Position numbers and translations under genes: made by a program
Source of the DNA: Candidatus Thorarchaeota archaeon
Lineage (GTDB): Archaea; Asgardarchaeota; Thorarchaeia; Thorarchaeales; Thorarchaeaceae
Reading direction: 5' to 3'
NCBI GenBank assembly: GCA_011364985.1
Contig: RDOC01000001.1
Span: 155,124 to 219,123 of the forward strand
DNA: 64,000 nt
Notes under the pieces: model-generated
What the model was told of the DNA's origin: nothing
Seen by the model: only the letters and a program-made list of their open reading frames with translations
Database searches by the model: none
Shown: positions 62,299 through 64,000 of the stretch, one piece after another
Numbering within the stretch: position 1 is the stretch's first letter
How the letters are laid out: each line of letters opens with the position of its first letter

Positions 62299-63375
62299 AT
62301 GTCATTCGAAGTACAAGCACCAGGAAGAGTCTGCTTGTTTGGTGAACATAGTGACTACTTGGGACTCGATGTCATCCCTGCGGCCATTGACATGTACATT
62401 CGAATTACTGCCCATCCCGGAGATGATGACACAATCAGTATTGAATATCTAGATACAGGCCAAAAGGACACCTTTCCTGCCGCTCAGTGCATCCCATATA
62501 AGAGAAGTAGGGATTATGTCCGAAGCGCGTTTAACGTGATGCGTAGAAACGGTATGTCACCGAAACACGGTTGGCATCTGGAGATAGAAGGTAACATACC
62601 TATTGCTGCAGGACTATCTTCATCATCAGCACTAACTACTGCGGCTGTCCTCGCAGTGGCAAGAATGTCAGAAGAGGAAATTGGGAAGGACAGACTCGCC
62701 GAGCTTGCATTCTTCGCAGAAGTTGCCGAGTTCAAAGAGAGTGGTGGGAGAATGGACCACTACGCTTCGGCATATGGTGGACTCATACATCTAGCCTTTG
62801 ATGAGAAGCTGAAGGTGACCCAGATTCCTGCCGAACCAGAAGGATTTGTAATTGGGGATTCCATGCAAAGAAAGCAGGACACTGTGGGAGATCTTCGATC
62901 CATTAGAGAAACCGTCGAGAGCGAATATGAGAGGTTCAAGCGGCAGATGCCAGAATTCGACCTGAAACATACACCTGTCAATCAGATTGAGGAGCTTTCA
63001 CGTAATACGGCAGATAAGGCAAGAACAATGGCGATAACAACACTGAGAAATCGCGACCTCACAAAAAGAGCCCTAGGAGTGCTCAACGGGCCCAAAGTGG
63101 ACGCTGGAGATCTAGGCGATTTGATTAACGAACATCACAAGTACCTTAGAGATGGTCTTGGGCGGTCAACCCCAAAGATTGAGAAGCTAATAGCACGGTC
63201 TCTTGATGCTGGTGCCCTTGGCTGTAAGATCAATGGCAGTGGAGGCGGAGGAACTATGCTTGCATATGCGCCGAAGGCCCAGGAAGAAGTTGCCAAAGCA
63301 ATTCAAGATGCAGGAGGAGCTCCATACATTGTGCGAATTGGCAAGGGAGCCGCCTTTATGGAATTGGATAGGTGA
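62299..63375 (+). CDS. GHMP-family sugar/mevalonate kinase, galactokinase-like
   Basis: 358 residues. The N-terminal 'APGRVCLFGEHSDYLGLDVIPAAID' matches the galactokinase signature, 'IPIAAGLSSSSALTTAAVLAV' is the ATP-binding motif 2, and 'ALGCKINGSGGGGTMLAYA' is motif 3. It phosphorylates a sugar or a mevalonate-type alcohol; the galactokinase-like motif 'GEHSDY' favours a sugar. Starts 6 nt after the CruF-like stop, so they are likely co-transcribed. Confidence 0.85.
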   Translation: MSFEVQAPGRVCLFGEHSDYLGLDVIPAAIDMYIRITAHPGDDDTISIEYLDTGQKDTFPAAQCIPYKRSRDYVRSAFNVMRRNGMSPKHGWHLEIEGNIPIAAGLSSSSALTTAAVLAVARMSEEEIGKDRLAELAFFAEVAEFKESGGRMDHYASAYGGLIHLAFDEKLKVTQIPAEPEGFVIGDSMQRKQDTVGDLRSIRETVESEYERFKRQMPEFDLKHTPVNQIEELSRNTADKARTMAITTLRNRDLTKRALGVLNGPKVDAGDLGDLINEHHKYLRDGLGRSTPKIEKLIARSLDAGALGCKINGSGGGGTMLAYAPKAQEEVAKAIQDAGGAPYIVRIGKGAAFMELDR

Positions 63376-63376
63376 C

Positions 63377-64000
63377 TCAGTTATCCTCAGCTAGTTCTTT
63401 CATCCTGCTCTCAACGACTTCAAGGATTTCATCCTTCAGCTTCCGTCCTTTGGCAATTATCTCACTTACTTCATCTAAAGTACGCTTCACAAATGTCTGA
63501 TCCTTGATATTCCCAAGGTTGATTCGAACATTCAAAGCAGCACCTTCGATAGCCGCCATCAAGGCGTGTGCTGCAACTCCAGCGTCGGTAATCGAATTGA
63601 TGTTACCCTTCTGAGCTGCTACAAGGTCATGTGACAGCGCCTTCAGTGAATGGCGCATGGTTGAGAGAGGCACCTCTGCTGCATGAATTGTGGCTTTTTC
63701 TGTTGCTTCTTCCTTCTCCTTCTTCTGAGCAGGGGTTTCTTCGGGAAGTCTAAAGGTGGCCATGACGTCATCAAAGGCTGCAGAATCGGTTTCAATAAGG
63801 TCCATGAGGATTCCTCTATCATTGTCAACAGCATGACGATGCTCTAGCATCTTTTCCTTGATCGCAGCAAACTTGCGTCCGGACAATGAAAGACCTGTTA
63901 CCATTCCAACCAGAGCCGCACCATAAGAGCCCAAAGCAGCAGCCACGCTTCCTCCACCAGGAGTAGCACGCGCTCTCTTCACCTCGTCTCCGAATTCGAT
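63377..64000 (-). CDS. Cyclodeaminase/cyclohydrolase family protein (FTCD-C), partial at window edge
   Basis: The track starts at GTG 63982, but the frame is open to the end of the window (IEFGDE precedes it), so the N-terminus is outside. 'ATPGGGSVAAALGSYGAALVGMVTGLSLSG' is the conserved glycine-rich loop of formimidoyltetrahydrofolate cyclodeaminase / methenyl-THF cyclohydrolase FchA. It probably converts formimino-THF or a similar C1 carrier; in archaea the pterin may differ. Convergent with the GHMP kinase, 1 nt apart. Confidence 0.85.
   Translation of the reverse strand: MEFGDEVKRARATPGGGSVAAALGSYGAALVGMVTGLSLSGRKFAAIKEKMLEHRHAVDNDRGILMDLIETDSAAFDDVMATFRLPEETPAQKKEKEEATEKATIHAAEVPLSTMRHSLKALSHDLVAAQKGNINSITDAGVAAHALMAAIEGAALNVRINLGNIKDQTFVKRTLDEVSEIIAKGRKLKDEILEVVESRMKELAEDN

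Overview
The window looks like chromosomal DNA of an archaeon, most likely an Asgard archaeon close to Thorarchaeia. This is inference: no rRNA or other phylogenetic marker gene is present. The grounds are two longin/roadblock-like regulatory-domain proteins (6025-6969 and 55977-56603), archaeal-type metabolism (tungsten aldehyde:ferredoxin oxidoreductase, archaeal-type lipoate ligase, DUF422/CruF-like membrane protein), TATA-like boxes with short leaders, and many Shine-Dalgarno-led TTG/GTG starts. Base composition looks mid-40s % GC by eye. Genes sit on both strands in short operons. No tRNA, rRNA, CRISPR array, insertion sequence or phage gene was seen. Both window edges cut genes (a GH38 alpha-mannosidase on the left, a cyclodeaminase-family protein on the right).

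Layout. 1-10.1 kb holds scattered metabolic genes: GH38 C-terminus, Vps62-like protein, Ldh_2 oxidoreductase, an isoprenylcysteine-methyltransferase-like protein with a disrupted N-terminus, L-aspartate oxidase, a longin-like protein, a TPR/zinc-ribbon protein and a large glycosidase-like protein. 10.3-25.4 kb is the most striking locus, a tight five-gene operon: ABC-2 permease, ABC ATPase with a ~255-residue novel N-terminal extension, a membrane-anchored subtilisin-fold protein that has lost its catalytic Ser and oxyanion Asn, a second ABC ATPase, and a ~2260-residue surface protein (beta-propeller, dozens of thrombospondin type 3 Ca-binding repeats, membrane anchor, cytoplasmic domain). 25.6-33.8 kb: metallo-beta-lactamase-fold protein, YhhN family, a small acidic/basic protein paired with a two-TM protein, TPR protein, PLP lyase, GNAT, D-Ala-D-Ala-ligase-like ATP-grasp and a MurL-like protein. 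The last three face, across a 58-bp divergent promoter, a DapB-like dehydrogenase and a class III aminotransferase.

36.2-40.3 kb: a methyltransferase, then a leftward operon of two paralogous membrane proteins, a winged-helix regulator and a membrane-anchored DUF4097-like protein. An array of GTTTG/CAAAC elements, including a perfect inverted repeat, precedes it. 40.4-45.1 kb is a low-density stretch of damaged genes: a flavodoxin pseudogene, a truncated paralog of an exported protein, an ORF with an in-frame stop, and a frameshifted exported membrane-anchored protein. It also holds a candidate 37-residue gene with a terminator. The two exported paralogs appear to start at CTG exactly 7 nt after a perfect AGGAGG.

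45.2-64 kb returns to dense housekeeping and metabolic genes: oligoendopeptidase F, PHP phosphoesterase, SCP2-like protein, nitronate monooxygenase, an overlapping Fe-alcohol dehydrogenase/aldehyde:ferredoxin oxidoreductase pair, Xaa-His dipeptidase, PAP2 phosphatase, acetoacetate-decarboxylase-like protein, longin/HTH protein, a two-gene ABC exporter, lipoate ligase, an exported protein, a CruF-like membrane protein, a GHMP kinase and a cyclodeaminase.
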